From assembly GCF_001625305.1 (NCBI RefSeq), contig NW_017804009.1, positions 124,001 to 188,000 of the forward strand: a stretch of 64,000 nucleotides of DNA, given 5' to 3'. The notes under the pieces were generated by a model, which saw nothing but the letters and a program-made list of their open reading frames with translations, did no database searches and had not been told where the DNA came from. Shown one piece after another: positions 45,001 through 53,996 of the stretch. The position numbers and the translations under genes were made by a program. Source of the stretch: Branchiostoma belcheri (Eukaryota > Chordata > Leptocardii > Amphioxiformes > Branchiostomatidae). Numbering within the stretch: the stretch's first letter is position 1; each line of letters opens with the position of its first letter.

Positions 45001-48000
45001 TCGGGATTCGGGATTTTGCGGGATATCCCGCGGGAGTTTGCGGGATATCACGCGGGAGACTGCGGGATATCCCGCGGGAGTTTGCGGGATATCACGCGGG
45101 AGATTGCGGGATATCCCGCGGTATTCTTTCGGGAGGCCTGTCGTGTCCCGCGTACCGCGTAGCGAAAAAACTTGGTGCGAGACCCCGAAGTCTACCGCGG
45201 CTCGGAACGGCGATGGCGGCGTGCCAAATGTTTATTTTCACGTCCTGCCGGGCGATCAGTGCTGGGCCGATGGAGTCTGACGCCAGTCAACTTTGCTACA
45301 ATTTTGCTACAATTTTAATGGTGTTGAAGCATAAGAATGTACGAAAATAATGTGTATAAGGTATTTCTCACGCGGTCATAGTTATTATAAAACTGCTACT
45401 TTTTTTTTCAAAGCTATTGTTCAGCGCAAACTTTAAGAAACTACCGTGAATGAATACAATGTAACGTGTAGTAATCCCTCCGTCTCCGGTAAATTCGGCA
45501 AGATTGTTACCAAGAAATAAAAATTAATGAGGCGTACCGGCAGTAGTTTGTGGTTGTTGTGTTTCATAATCTTGTAGCTGTTGTCTTCTCATGGTAGCTT
45601 GCGTCAAGAGGTCTCCGTATTAGTATTAAGAATTGCGACAATTAAAAGTCTGCCCATCAAAATCCCGGGGCGTGCGTCTCCCCCCTCCCCAAAAACTCTT
45701 GCATCAACAACGACCATGTCCATAATTAATTTCGATAGATTACTATCACCCTGAAAGCAAGGAGCAAGTACTTCCACACGGCTGGCAAAGTTTCTTTCGG
45801 TAGGAAAACATTCTACTTCTGTCAGCTGCAGGGTCAGCCAACTAGATGAAAACGGAGTCGATAGCGCACGTCCAAGACACGGGAGAACCCGAAAAATAAA
45901 TAAACACGGGAGAACCCGAACTAAACGTGTTTATGATAAATTTTACGGAAATTAATTCGTTCTCAGACCATAAAACTTGAAATTCACTCGGTACACTCTA
46001 TGGAACTAGCCTCCTCACATGTGAAAAACGTTGTTTTGGGATGAAATTGGGATATAAGAAAATTACAATGTCGCATGCCGGCCGTGCAAGGCGGAAAAAG
46101 AAGCCACAATCCGACGTACGTATAACAATCGTCAGGCGGTGTTTCTGTGGGGCGGTGCATCTGACTCAACTCTTTGAATTCGCGGGCCGGCTGGTGGGCG
46201 GGTCCCCATCTGCGCGCTGTGATTGGCGCGCCAGAACGCCACGTGGTCAGTCGGCGCCGGGGAGTCTGCCAGCGCCGCCGCCGCTGCTGGCGACGTGCGG
46301 TTTCTATGGCGACGCGGCGTGGGAACGCCCGGCCCAACACTGGGGGTCTGCATGCCCTTTTTTGTAAGGCGTAATCAGGCGTTTTTTTATTCATTGTCTT
46401 CGTAAACCGAAGGCAACCTTCCCAAAAATCAACGTAATTCGTAATCAGTACATTAGCCGCAAAGCGTAAAAGTCATAATCAGCTATGAAACTTTAACTTT
46501 ATAGCGAAAATTTTGCGTAATTCGTAATCAGTAACCCCCATGCAGGCCCTGAACACTGCGTGGCGCACGAAATGTATCAAAGTTTGAGGCGTAAAGAACC
46601 CTTGAATTATGCTTCGCCCCCTTGTTTTACACAATGTTTAATCTCTCTTCCGTAACTCCATACGTCAACCTCCCCTATCTAGGAGAAAAATAAAGAACTC
46701 GAGTGGCGATTTGGCACGTCGATGCGTTAGATTTTTTAAAAATTATATCTGAAATAGCGCAGGTCGGGTGCACCGGTGACATCAAAATAAAGCCGTCCAC
46801 GTCGCAAGGCCGGACACAAAACTTGTTCAAGAAGGTTGTATTACTTTGTTATCGTTCTGTACCTTATTAAGCCACCAGATTTCCGATATTAAAAAAAAAG
46901 AAGAAATGTTTGGTTAAAAATACTATTTGCTCTACTGTTATTTGCATGCATTGAAAACATACTAAAACATGCACGCATCGTCTGCGTAAAATTACTAAAA
47001 ATCTGTAGTCAACGCGGTTCAACTTCAAGTAACAGCGGCTCCGGCCCTTCGGAAACCTAAGGTCTCACACCGAAGATCGGGGTTGCGGGAGAGGATTTCG
47101 TACCGCGGGATATCCCGATAAATCCCGCAGGAGATCCCGCAAACTCCCGCAGGAGATCCCGCAAACTCCCGCGGAAGATCCCGCAAACTCCCGCGTGATA
47201 TCCCGCAAACTCCCGCGGGATCTCCCGCGGGACTTGATGCTTATCCCGAGATCTGTACTGTACCAAACGACTTGTTACACCTTAAACCTTTGCAAATCTT
47301 AACACCTGGAAGGTTCATTCGAATTAATGTATTGGAAACATCTCCACACATTCGGTGCATCTATAAGTTTCTATGAGAAAAAAGTTGTTCACTTCTTGTT
47401 AACCTTTGGTGTTTAGCCTTAATTTTGTGTTCTCTGTAGGAAATGCAATTATACCCGGAAATAAATAATGATTTTACATTTTTTTCTCATTTAGAAAAAT
47501 CTCCAGACACCATCACAGAGTGTGTTTTTCCTTCCATTCTTCCTACACTGAGGTGAGAAACAGTACAGTATGTTTTGTCATAAGACTAGTGTTGGCAGTA
47601 CTGGTATGACTTATATATATTTTTTCCTTTAATGACTTAATTTCTTGGAAGAATTTTTGATATCTTGCACAGATGTCTAGATGTTGGAAATCCCTTCTAT
47701 GATAGAAAAATTGTATGATAGTGTGGGGTTGTGTGGCGTAACGATAGAGTGTTCATAACATACTGTAAATCACTTTATATTTGTGACAGCAAAAGTTTGT
47801 GATCTGAGAAAAATGGACATGTTTGCGGAACTATATGTTCGCAGTGGTGGCAGGTGCAGAAGAAAGAAAGTTAGCAAATTACTTGTTTGCGGTAATGATA
47901 AGTTAGTGTTACAGAAGTGACCGCAAAATCCTCAAATATTAAAGTACCACATATACAATGTATGCAGGTACTGCGGATATAAACTAATTTACAGTGAATA

Positions 48001-51000
48001 TCGGTGAAGAATTGCCTTAGTACAATTCCACAGATATGTGCAAAGAAATATTGCAAGCTGCAGCTTTCAGTTGTGAATTTGAAAGTTAAAAGCCTTCCTG
48101 AAAGATCACCCCTTCTAGTACACTGGTACAGAGTATAAATAACTAGTTGGTACACTGTGGATGACACAACTCAACTGTAAGGTCACCTAACCCTTGCCTG
48201 AATGATTGCTGGTGTTCAACTGCAGCTTAGGCCACAGCAAGTAATTTTCATGGATGACATCAACGCACACATTAATTTTGCTGCCCTCTGACATTTTGTT
48301 GCCCTCTGACAGTGGTCAACATGCCGAAAATGGACAAAGATGTCTGTTGCCATGCTGGAATTTGATTGACATAAATATATGAAGAGAGGAGACAAGACAA
48401 GGCTCTGATTTAATGTTTTGTCTTTTACCTATAAGATCTGATGCAGTGATGTATTTCATTCCTTTTATATGATGGTGGCTGTGTAAATGTGATGTTCCCA
48501 TTGAATCAAATTACCATAATGTACAATGATTGAAAACTTATTTTTCAAAGTTGTTTCAGTGAGAAATGGATGTTGTTGTTACAGTTGGCAGTAAACTTAG
48601 CACAATATAGGTATCATTTCTTGTTTATTTAACAAGCTTTATGATGTAAAAATTTGAAAATGTAGGAATCATCTTTTTTTGGCCCGCCTTGTTTTTTTTT
48701 AACCCTATCGCGTTAAATTTGGAGGCTGCGGATGATGTCATCCATACAATTTACTTGCTGTGGCCTTACCTCGAGGCAATTTACGATTGGGGTTACGGTG
48801 TTCAAATTCATGATTAATTTCATGCCCTAATGTCTGTCTACAGATCCGAGACTTTGTGGGGTACGTCCGACCGAAAACAATTCATGCTAATGTGGCGCCT
48901 GTAGGCTCAACGTTACAGGAAGCTGAGGACAGGTAAAGATGGGCTCGTCTTTGATACTTAATACTGGCATCTGTCACTCCGCTTCGGGCTATCACTGGAG
49001 AGTTGACAAGAACAAGGGAATGTCACAGTTGGCAGATACAGTTCCTTCTATTGTCTCTTTGGGCCTGGGAAAAAAATGTGGTGTTTCCTGTTTCAGTCTG
49101 CAAAAAATTAGGGTTGGTAGGTAAGGATTTTTTTCTTTTTTTTTTAGACTTTGGCGATCTCTAGCTAGCTAGTAATCCAACTTATACAATACAGTCTAAG
49201 TTTAGTAAAACTTGCATGAGGACATTTTCAATGTTGATGTTGGATTGATGTTTTATCACTCAGATGTCAGATCATGGAGCTAGATAAGCTTACAAATTTA
49301 TGTCCCTTGCAGGGGTTTCCACATGCTTTGGTTGGCTGTTTTTTTAGGGTTGGTTGGGAAACAGGAAACACACATTTTTTTCTAGGCCTTTAAATAGGAC
49401 ACACCAATTTCATTCAATTATGGTTCTCAGATGCACCCACTGCATCTTTTTCCAAAAAAAAAGGATTCAGGTTCTGAATCAACTGTAAAATGGTCATATT
49501 TTGGTCCAAATGGTTTAAGAAAGCTCCTTGCATTCCTAGTTGTTCCACCTAGAAAATTCATTCTTTGAATCATAAACCAACGTGATATGTTGACATCATG
49601 GCTCTTATTGCAGCTTTTGGGGCTATCAGAGGATGCCTAGGTCTGGGGGGGTTTTTCCCCTGTTGCTTCATATTTTTCAGAAAAAAAATCTGAGAACCAA
49701 CAAATTAAATTGGCATGGCCTTATAAGGTTAAATGTAAAGTACCATAGGTGCAGGTTTTTTTCTACTTGAATGAATGAATGAAGATTTTAATTGTACATT
49801 TTGCCCCAATGGGCTAAGCACAGTTTAATGTGAAAAGCATCTTTTTAGTCATTTTGTTCCTAAGAGATGAAGACATGACAAAGATGTACATGTATTTCTT
49901 TATCTGCAGGTTACGAGACCTGACCAGGAGTGTCCAGGCTGACTCGTCTTTAGTGTCCTACAAGCCACTCGGGTCCCTCAGACTGCAGAGAGCAGCTCTG
50001 AAGAGGAAGAAACAAGGTGATTAGAAAAGCTGCAAACTCAGTTATCATCAAAAGGCTTTATTGTCTGTCTTTGCCCCCCCCCCAGCTCATTTGGTAAGGC
50101 CATGTTGATTTGATTATACGGAATTTGATAATGAATTTTCTTCTGTTTCCAAAAGAAGTTTTTGACCGCACTGTAAATCATACAAAGCAGCTGCAAAATT
50201 AGCAAATTTATGCCGTGAAATGCAAATCAAAATTATTGGAGAACAATACTAATGTCATAGATGACAAAATCAATTCCAAAGGAAAAGAAGAACAATGTGA
50301 CGAAATGAAAATGAAGAGTCTATTATTCGCCATACCATACTCTGTGTGTTTAGTCATTTGTTCAACCTTCTTGACCATGTAGATTTCATAATGAAGGCAA
50401 TATTTTTTGCCAAACTTTTTTTATTCGCACGCTCGCATCAGTTTTGGGGCTCCAAGAGGATGTCATCCATATAATCAAATCAACCTTCATGACCACGTAG
50501 ATTTCATAATGAAGGTAACTTTTATTAGCCAAAATTTTTTGTGTTCACCCGCTCGCATCAGTTTTTGGGGTTCCCAGAGGATGTCATCCATATAATCAAA
50601 TCAACATGGCCTAATTAGCGAAGCCTGGAAAACTGTCAAGTCACTTGGCTCATCAATTGGCTTTATTGTCTGTCTTTTCGGTCCCCGGCTCATATCGTAA
50701 TGAGTGCGTCAGTGTGATTGTAACGTTGCCAACAGTTCTCTTGTTCCAACAGAAGTTTTCCACAATGATGACGAAAACCTCTTCAGCGATGATGACGACA
50801 AGCCTCTGCTGCAAAAGAGGAAAATCTTCGTTTCTGACAATCCACAAATCACTGCCCACCCCACCAGTAGCACAGATAACACGGATCCTCTCTTGGTTAC
50901 CAAAGACAAAATGACAACTCCTCATCAAAAGGACTTGGCCGTATTTGTAACAGCAGAGAGTGACAGGAAAGGAGAGGAGAACTTTGATACAGAAGGAGGG

Positions 51001-51840
51001 AAGGTCGATGGTGTGGAATCTAATGGAGGATTGGTTGTTAGAAATAGCTTTAATAGATGGGAAGAATCAGGTCTAAAGGATGATGAAGATGAAGAGGAAT
51101 ATGGACCTAAAACTGGCAGTCAACCGTCCTACATCAGTGATGGGGAGGGGGAGGAAAAGGAGGAGGAGAAAAAGGAGGAGGAGGAGAAGAAAAAGGAGGA
51201 GAAGGAGGGGAAGAAGAAGGAGGAGAAGAAGAAGGAGATGGGGAGAGGTCAGAGAAAAAGAAAATACAAAGACACAGCTTTAGAAGAAAACCATGACCAT
51301 ATCTTGGACCAAACAGGCTATTTTTGCAACGATACAAGAAAATCTTGCAGCTCTCAGTCAGGGAAAGATGACATTGTAGAAAACAACACACTTGAGGTAG
51401 ACGGTACTATAGAGAGTAATTCGAGGGACAATAACCGATGTTTGAACAGTGTACAGCCAAAAATTTCCTCACATTCCAATATAGGACAAGGTGATACCCT
51501 GGTGCCTTGTATTGACCTAACAGAACATGAGGATAGACACGAGGGTAGGTCTCTATCACAGCAAAGTGTAGAAAGCACCCCCAGTGTGATCCTCTGCTCC
51601 AATAGCTCACATGACACAGACAAACGGGAGATACCATTGTCTCAGGGTAGTTCTAACAGTGTCATCTCCTGTCCCCTCACCCCGACGTTATCTGACTCTC
51701 AGGGCTCGTCTGATTTTGACATTGACTCGACGCCGGGGACCGAGAAGCCGCATGCCTCGGAGTTGGTAACCCTACACAGGCAGCTCGCTGAGGGGGTAAC
51801 CCCCAAACTGAAGAGTGCTAAAAAATCTATAGAATTCTGA
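33051..51840 (+). CDS. DCLRE1C: Artemis nuclease (DNA cross-link repair 1C)
   Basis: Fifteen exons: 33051-33159, 33288-33339, 33898-33982, 34623-34682, 35391-35446, 36157-36258, 37432-37504, 38172-38209, 40093-40195, 42160-42261, 43730-43866, 47495-47552, 48844-48932, 49910-50016, 50753-51840; 2259 nt, 752 aa. Metallo-beta-lactamase motifs: HAHRDH (residues 33-38), HCPGS (His115), TGDFR (Asp136), YVDTTF (Asp165). Beta-CASP: VHV (His228), TQIHACR (His255), FSFHSSY (His320). Numbering equals human Artemis to residue 228, then is shifted by one. The C-terminal exon is acidic and Ser-rich, has a Glu/Lys run, and ends with [13 protein letters not shown] like the human tail. Artemis with DNA-PKcs opens hairpins and trims ends in non-homologous end joining. 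Introns are full of MITEs; intron 11 holds a 2.36 kb inverted-repeat element. Confidence 0.95.
33396..33505. repeat. 55-bp tandem duplication in Artemis intron 2
   Basis: ATTATGAATGATTTCTACAC begins at 33396 and again at 33451, each followed by CTCGTTTTTTTATAGCAAAG. The copies differ by one T. Confidence 0.9.
34196..34572. mobile_element. Harbinger-like MITE, family A (377 bp)
   Basis: GGCCACACCAATTTAACTTG to AAATTAAATTGGTGTGGCC, TAA duplicated (34193-34195, 34573-34575). Nearly the same as 1857-2227. Artemis intron 3, 50 bp before the exon 4 acceptor. Confidence 0.85.
34879..35203. mobile_element. GTGCAC-rich inverted-repeat element
   Basis: Right end reads TATTTCGAGTCCTG, the complement of the CAGGRCTCGAAAT terminus seen at 21619. 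The left end is weak (CAGTTCATAACTCCAAATTC). Interior has many GGTGCACC/GTGCACC palindromes. A relative starts at 43939. Artemis intron 4. Confidence 0.5.
35392..35513 (+). repeat. 61-bp tandem duplication covering Artemis exon 5 and its donor site
   Basis: Two apparently identical 61-bp units (35392-35452, 35453-35513), each with CTACTGGTAACCCTTCTACA, the HCPGS codons and GTAAGT. Only the first copy is preceded by a normal acceptor (GCTGCCACAG). Use of the second donor would add 61 nt and break the frame. Confidence 0.93.
35838..35868 (+). ncRNA. Hammerhead-like core motif (candidate only)
   Basis: CTGACGA (35838-35844), perfect 7-bp stem AGCTAGT/ACTAGCT with loop GGAT, then GAAAC. This resembles the hammerhead ribozyme core known from Penelope-like elements. 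One extra A precedes the stem and no stem I was found, so activity is doubtful. Artemis intron 5. Confidence 0.3.
36359..36690 (+). mobile_element. Family D repeat copy
   Basis: TATGTTTACC...GCAGAAGGAAAACAT, GACCTGGACCAGACGTCTGT, CACTATGGTAACTGG and CACCCTGTGGTGTTGGGTTA, ending GTGAAGGTACTAGTAAACAT. The terminal ATGTTTACC/GGTAAACAT is an inverted repeat in the better copies. Non-coding; Artemis intron 6. Confidence 0.6.
36893..37373. repeat. 56-bp direct repeats flanking a family A MITE
   Basis: AATGAAAGTGCGTCAGTCAA to CTCTACCCTAA occurs at 36893-36948 and 37318-37373 with two differences. The MITE lies exactly between. The arrangement fits insertion at the join of a tandem duplication. Confidence 0.9.
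36949..37316. mobile_element. Harbinger-like MITE, family A (368 bp)
   Basis: GGCCACACCAATTTAATTTC and complementary end, TAA on both sides. TTCTTGGTTAACGGATTCGC subtype. Artemis intron 6, 115 bp before exon 7. Confidence 0.85.
37564..37784. mobile_element. 221-bp foldback element
   Basis: The two halves are near-perfect reverse complements: GTAACATCCGTGTCCATA and CACCAGGGTCCATAATATCG on the left, mirrored on the right. Arms are about 90 bp and the loop about 40 bp, with only small indels between arms. No clear target duplication. Artemis intron 7. Confidence 0.75.
37967..38047. mobile_element. Right-end fragment of a family A MITE
   Basis: CCCTGTTGCTTCATATTTTT, GAGAACCAACAAATCAAATT and GGCGTGGC plus TTA. 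Left part absent. Confidence 0.55.
38352..38827. mobile_element. Family B MITE, left GGCC lost (476 bp)
   Basis: ACACCAAGTAAATTTTATGG at the left, GGTGTGGCC plus TTA at the right, inverted relative to 24642-25096. Contains a duplicated hairpin (TATTGACAGGATGGTCCTGT with CAATA) at about 38593-38660. Artemis intron 8. Confidence 0.8.
39158..39437 (+). mobile_element. Family D repeat copy interrupted downstream
   Basis: TTATGTTACCAAAGGAAAAC, CACCATGGTGACTGG, GAGTAAGAATTAACAGAGCA and GGTAAACAT. The Harbinger-like element begins 34 bp after the GGTAAACAT end. Confidence 0.6.
39441..40056 (+). mobile_element. Harbinger-like element with remnant SANT/Myb-type ORF (616 bp)
   Basis: Ends GACCCTGTTCATACCAGACT and AGTCTGGTATGAACAGGGTC are exact complements, with TAA on both sides (39438-39440, 40057-40059). 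Subterminal AACCGGTTTTT repeats. ATG at 39766 opens a 53-codon frame starting [20 protein letters not shown], stop 39925-39927. TW-x-x-x-E-T-x and a following GEQEL resemble the N-terminus of the Myb/SANT-like partner protein of PIF/Harbinger transposons. The transposase is absent. Artemis intron 8, ending 36 bp before exon 9. Confidence 0.75.
40253..40516 (+). mobile_element. Family D repeat copy
   Basis: ATGTTTACCGAAGGAAAGCA to CCGAAGGTAAACAT. Shares CACCATGGTAACTGGTGTTG with the other copies. Artemis intron 9. Confidence 0.65.
40582..40992. mobile_element. Family C MITE (411 bp)
   Basis: Left end GTCATGTTGATTTGAGTAAT is degraded. Right end GAGGATGTCATCCATAGAAT and AACATGGCC plus TTA. Artemis intron 9. 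Confidence 0.7.
40993..41805. other. Non-coding stretch of Artemis intron 9
   Basis: AT-rich; 41225-41420 includes ACCTCTGCACACGGAGGTAA and may be the end of a dispersed repeat, but no termini could be set. No gene is seen. Confidence 0.4.
41806..42096. mobile_element. Family C left end joined to a family D copy
   Basis: 41806-41868 is the GGCCATTTGATTTGATTATA plus ATGGATGACATCCG end of family C. The sequence then switches at about 41869 to the family D body (CAGAAGGAAAACATTG...GGTAAACATT). Artemis intron 9, 64 bp before exon 10. Confidence 0.6.
42778..43145. mobile_element. Harbinger-like MITE, family A (368 bp)
   Basis: GGCCACACCAATTTAATTCC to GAAATTAAATTGGTGTGGCC with TTA duplicated (42775-42777, 43146-43148). 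Artemis intron 10. Confidence 0.85.
43146..43729. other. Non-coding stretch of Artemis intron 10
   Basis: No recognised family. Contains the hairpin CCTGATTGGTTG/CAACCAATCAGG (about 43471-43500). An LTR origin was considered but no paired ends were found. Confidence 0.35.
43939..44303. mobile_element. CAGGGCTTGAAAT element fragment followed by family C right end
   Basis: 43939 starts CAGGGCTTGAAATTCATTTT with GGTGCACCGGTGCACCCAAC as in 34879-35203. From about 44205 to 44303 the sequence is the right end of family C (CAGCTGCTTTGTACGATTTA, CATGGCC plus TAA). Artemis intron 11. Confidence 0.55.
44921..47281. mobile_element. 2.36 kb inverted-repeat element with palindromic subterminal repeats and promoter-like core
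   Basis: Left end GGCGTAACA, then CAGTACAGATC, CGGGATAAGCATCA and five ~22-bp repeats built on GCGGGATATCCCGC (44993-45135). The right end repeats all of this inverted (47104-47281, ending GTTACACC). The interior has no transposase-like frame. A CpG-dense block at 46130-46330 carries ATTGGC (46222-46227), CCACGTGG (46239-46246) and GTTTCTATGGCGAC (46300-46313), the last fitting the RFX X-box consensus RYYNYYATRRNRAC. Whether it is one element or a composite is not settled. Artemis intron 11. Confidence 0.65.
46130..46330. promoter_or_regulatory. CpG-dense promoter-like block inside the 2.36 kb element
   Basis: Inverted CCAAT box, E-box CACGTG and an X-box-like site within 100 bp in a GC-rich patch surrounded by AT-rich DNA. 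Open frames crossing it on both strands reflect base composition. No initiated transcript can be inferred from sequence alone. Confidence 0.35.
47762..47996. mobile_element. Small inverted-repeat element (TACTGTAAATCA type)
   Basis: Starts TACTGTAAATCACTTTATAT and ends AAACTAATTTACAGTGA. Interior shares GCAGGTGCAGAAGAAA and GGTAATGATAA with 54270-54410. Just before it (47729-47758), GTTGTGTGGCGTAACGATAG is the A-box head of a SINE, truncated at 30 bp. Confidence 0.5.
48230..48765. mobile_element. Harbinger-like MITE, family B (536 bp)
   Basis: GGCCACAGCAAGTAATTTTC plus ATGGATGACATC and right end ATCCATACAATTTACTTGCT plus GTGGCC; TTA on both sides. Artemis intron 12, 78 bp before exon 13. Confidence 0.8.
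49062..49388. mobile_element. Family G MITE
   Basis: GGCCTGGGAAAAAAATGTGG to TTTTTTTCTAGGCC; shares GTGTTTCCTGTTTC and GGTTGG...GGAAACAGGAAAC with 6057-6430. Artemis intron 13. Confidence 0.65.
49397..49720. mobile_element. Diverged family A MITE
   Basis: GGACACACCAATTTCATTC at left, AACAAATTAAATTGGCATGG plus CC and TTA at right. Sits 8 bp after the family G element. Artemis intron 13. Confidence 0.65.
50098..50611. mobile_element. Harbinger-like MITE, family C with internal tandem duplication (514 bp)
   Basis: TAA at both sides (50095-50097, 50612-50614), ends GGCCATGTTGATTTGATTAT and ATCAAATCAACATGGCC. The right ~116 bp is duplicated (second copy starts near 50481), so an internal copy of the terminus lies at 50460-50488. 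Artemis intron 14. Confidence 0.8.
51141..51250 (+). repeat. Purine-rich GA tract in Artemis exon 15
   Basis: GAGGAG/AAGAAG repeats coding an uninterrupted Glu/Lys run in the Artemis C-terminal region. The frame is kept. Confidence 0.85.
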
Positions 51841-52634
51841 CAAGGTGAAATGTATAAAGTAGGAAGAGGCTAAGATGGTACAGTCCTATAGGCAAGACTG
51901 ATGAAGCGCATTACGAAGCAAGTTTAAACGGCAATTTCCAACACAAGAAATTGGACTCACCCAAATTTTCGACTGTACAACTCCAGTCTTTGTCAAGGAA
52001 TGAACAATCCACCGCTTCCGTGACGTCACGCAGATAACACACATGACTCCGTGAGCAGTGGATCATAGGTTGCAGAAAGTCTGTGGCGCCCCCCGTCTCT
52101 GTTGAAGAGTAGATTGGATGCACTCTTCAAGGAAAACCCTTGGTTTAGAATAATTCACGTCATTTATATCCAATATACCCAGATGTTACATACATCGATA
52201 TATATCAATATTTTATTTTTGTATAACATTTCTAGGGCACTTACAATTTTTCAGCGATTTGAGGAGTTGCTCCAAATGTAAACTTGCCATTGCCAATGCT
52301 TCTATGATGCTCCTCTTAATGTTAAGACTGAGATAGATATAAAACCGTTGTACACATTCAGGGCATTGTGACCCTGATCTAAATGTCTCCTGATACACAC
52401 TGATAGATGTGATTTAATAGAGGTTCGGTAAATGGATTTCTGGGTGGATGGGTCATATAAGCTTAGGGAACCACATTGCCCTTCAGGTGCCTTGTTTAAA
52501 CGATGTATTGGTCTACGAGAATTTTAGGTTTAGCAGGCAAATATTTCAACCAGTGTTCTAGCCAGCCTGAAATGTTTCCATCATTACAATTTTTATATAA
52601 CATTTGATTCATGGACTGAACGTAAGAATTCTAA
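51841..52634. other. Artemis 3' flank
   Basis: No AATAAA close to the stop was found, so the 3' end is not placed. Holds the Penelope tail at 51928-52130. From 52131 to 52634 no gene or repeat family is recognised. Confidence 0.4.
51928..52130 (-). mobile_element. Penelope-like 3' end, second subfamily
   Basis: The minus strand includes GCGCCACAGACTTTCTGCAA, CCTATGATCCACTGCTCACG and the tail GTTGTACAGTCGAAAATTTG. Same unit as 22243-22400. Confidence 0.65.
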
Positions 52635-53015
52635 GGCCACACCAATTTAATTTGTTGGTTCTCAGATTTTTTCAGAAAAAATATGAAGCGACAGGGCGAA
52701 AAAAAATAAAAATAAAAACAGGTCTAGGCATCCTATTATAGGCTTAAATGGTACGAAATGAGCCATGAAGTCAACACAAAAGGCTGGGTTAAAATTTAAA
52801 CATTGAATTTTGAACTTTTAATCAAACCACTGCAATGATAGATGAGAAAACTGTAACAACTAGGCATAGGAAGAAAAGGACTTTCCTCAACTGTTGGGGG
52901 GCAAAACATGAGCATTTTTCACTTGATTCAGGAAAAGAATCAAATTTTTTTTTTTGCAAATCAGAAAAAAACAAAGAGGCGAATCCGAGAACCAACAAAT
53001 TAAATTGGTGTGGCC
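52635..53015. mobile_element. Harbinger-like MITE, family A (381 bp)
   Basis: GGCCACACCAATTTAATTTG to AAATTAAATTGGTGTGGCC with TAA on both sides. The complement of the orientation seen at 1857 and 34196. Confidence 0.85.
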
Positions 53016-53339
53016 TAAGAGGTGTCCGGGGGCATGCTAATTCAGGAAAATTGTGAAATCTTGACCCCCTGAGACGCAATTTCCAACATTTTGAGGGGCC
53101 TATTTTGCTGCTAGAGCTTAGTTTAATAACATCTCTTTCCATATTTTTACATGCTGATTTTTGTCTTGTCAAAGATGACGGATTGGGCAAGTATCTTTTT
53201 GTCCAAAAAGAACGGCAAAATTTCGTAAAATGACAGAAAGACGGGCGGTGGCCAAAACAAGTTGCAACCATGATATGGTTTGATTTTTCACCAGAAGTAC
53301 ATGTATGTATATTTACAACGAGTTATCAGCCCTCCCTTT

Positions 53340-53860
53340 TCATCCATGTAAAATTCTCAGTTTTAGGCCTGATGAATTTGTTCGACNNNNNNNNNNNNNN
53401 NNNNNNNNNNNNNNNNNNNNNNNNNNNNNNNNNNNNNNNNNNNNNNNNNNNNNNNNNNNNNNNNNNNNNNNNNNNNNNNNNNNNNNNNNNNNNNNNNNNN
53501 NNNNNNNNNNNNNNNNNNNNNNNNNNNNNNNNNNNNNNNNNNNNNNNNNNNNNNNNNNNNNNNNNNNNNNNNNNCCCCCCTCGTATTCCTTTGTTGCACA
53601 TGGATCAGTTCCATCCATGCATCTGCATCTGATTGATCATGGCCTGCATTTATCTTGTATTGTCTGTGTGCAGCAGAGTGGATTCTCTACCTCCATGTAA
53701 AATTCTCCAAACTTTCAGTCCTGATGAATTTCGCCCCCCCCCTCGTATTCCTTTGTTGTACATGGATCAGTTCCATCCATACATCTGCATGTGATTTATC
53801 ATGGCCTGCATTTATCTTGTATTGTCTGTGTGCAGCGGAGTAGATTCTCCACCTTATTAG
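53340..53860. repeat. Tandem repeat of about 166 bp spanning an assembly gap
   Basis: CCCCTCGTATTCCTTTGTTG recurs at 53575 and 53741; CATGTAAAATTCTC and CTGATGAATTT also repeat. The 188-base N run (53387-53574) sits inside, so the copy number is unknown. An imperfect third unit begins at about 53340. Confidence 0.85.
53387..53574. other. Assembly gap (188 N)
   Basis: N run inside a tandem array; open frames drawn across it are meaningless. Confidence 0.99.
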
Positions 53861-53996
53861 CATTCATCAGATGGCTTCTTGGGAAGTAAGAGGATAACGT
53901 TGAGCAGTAGTGTAAAACCAGACTGATTTTGCCTCCTGGAGTTTATATGTACCATTGTCATGCCTAACAACTTCAATGTCACCAAATACTGCAAAT

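Noticed and set aside
46041..46405. Overlapping frames on both strands in the CpG-dense patch
   Set aside because: High GC reduces stop codons in all frames; products are low-complexity Arg/Pro/Ala-rich with no domain.
51080..51391. Arg-rich plus frame and Ser/Pro-rich minus frame over Artemis exon 15
   Set aside because: Off-frame translations of the GA-rich tract that codes the Glu/Lys run.
53270..53700. Frames crossing the 188-base gap
   Set aside because: Consist mostly of unknown residues.
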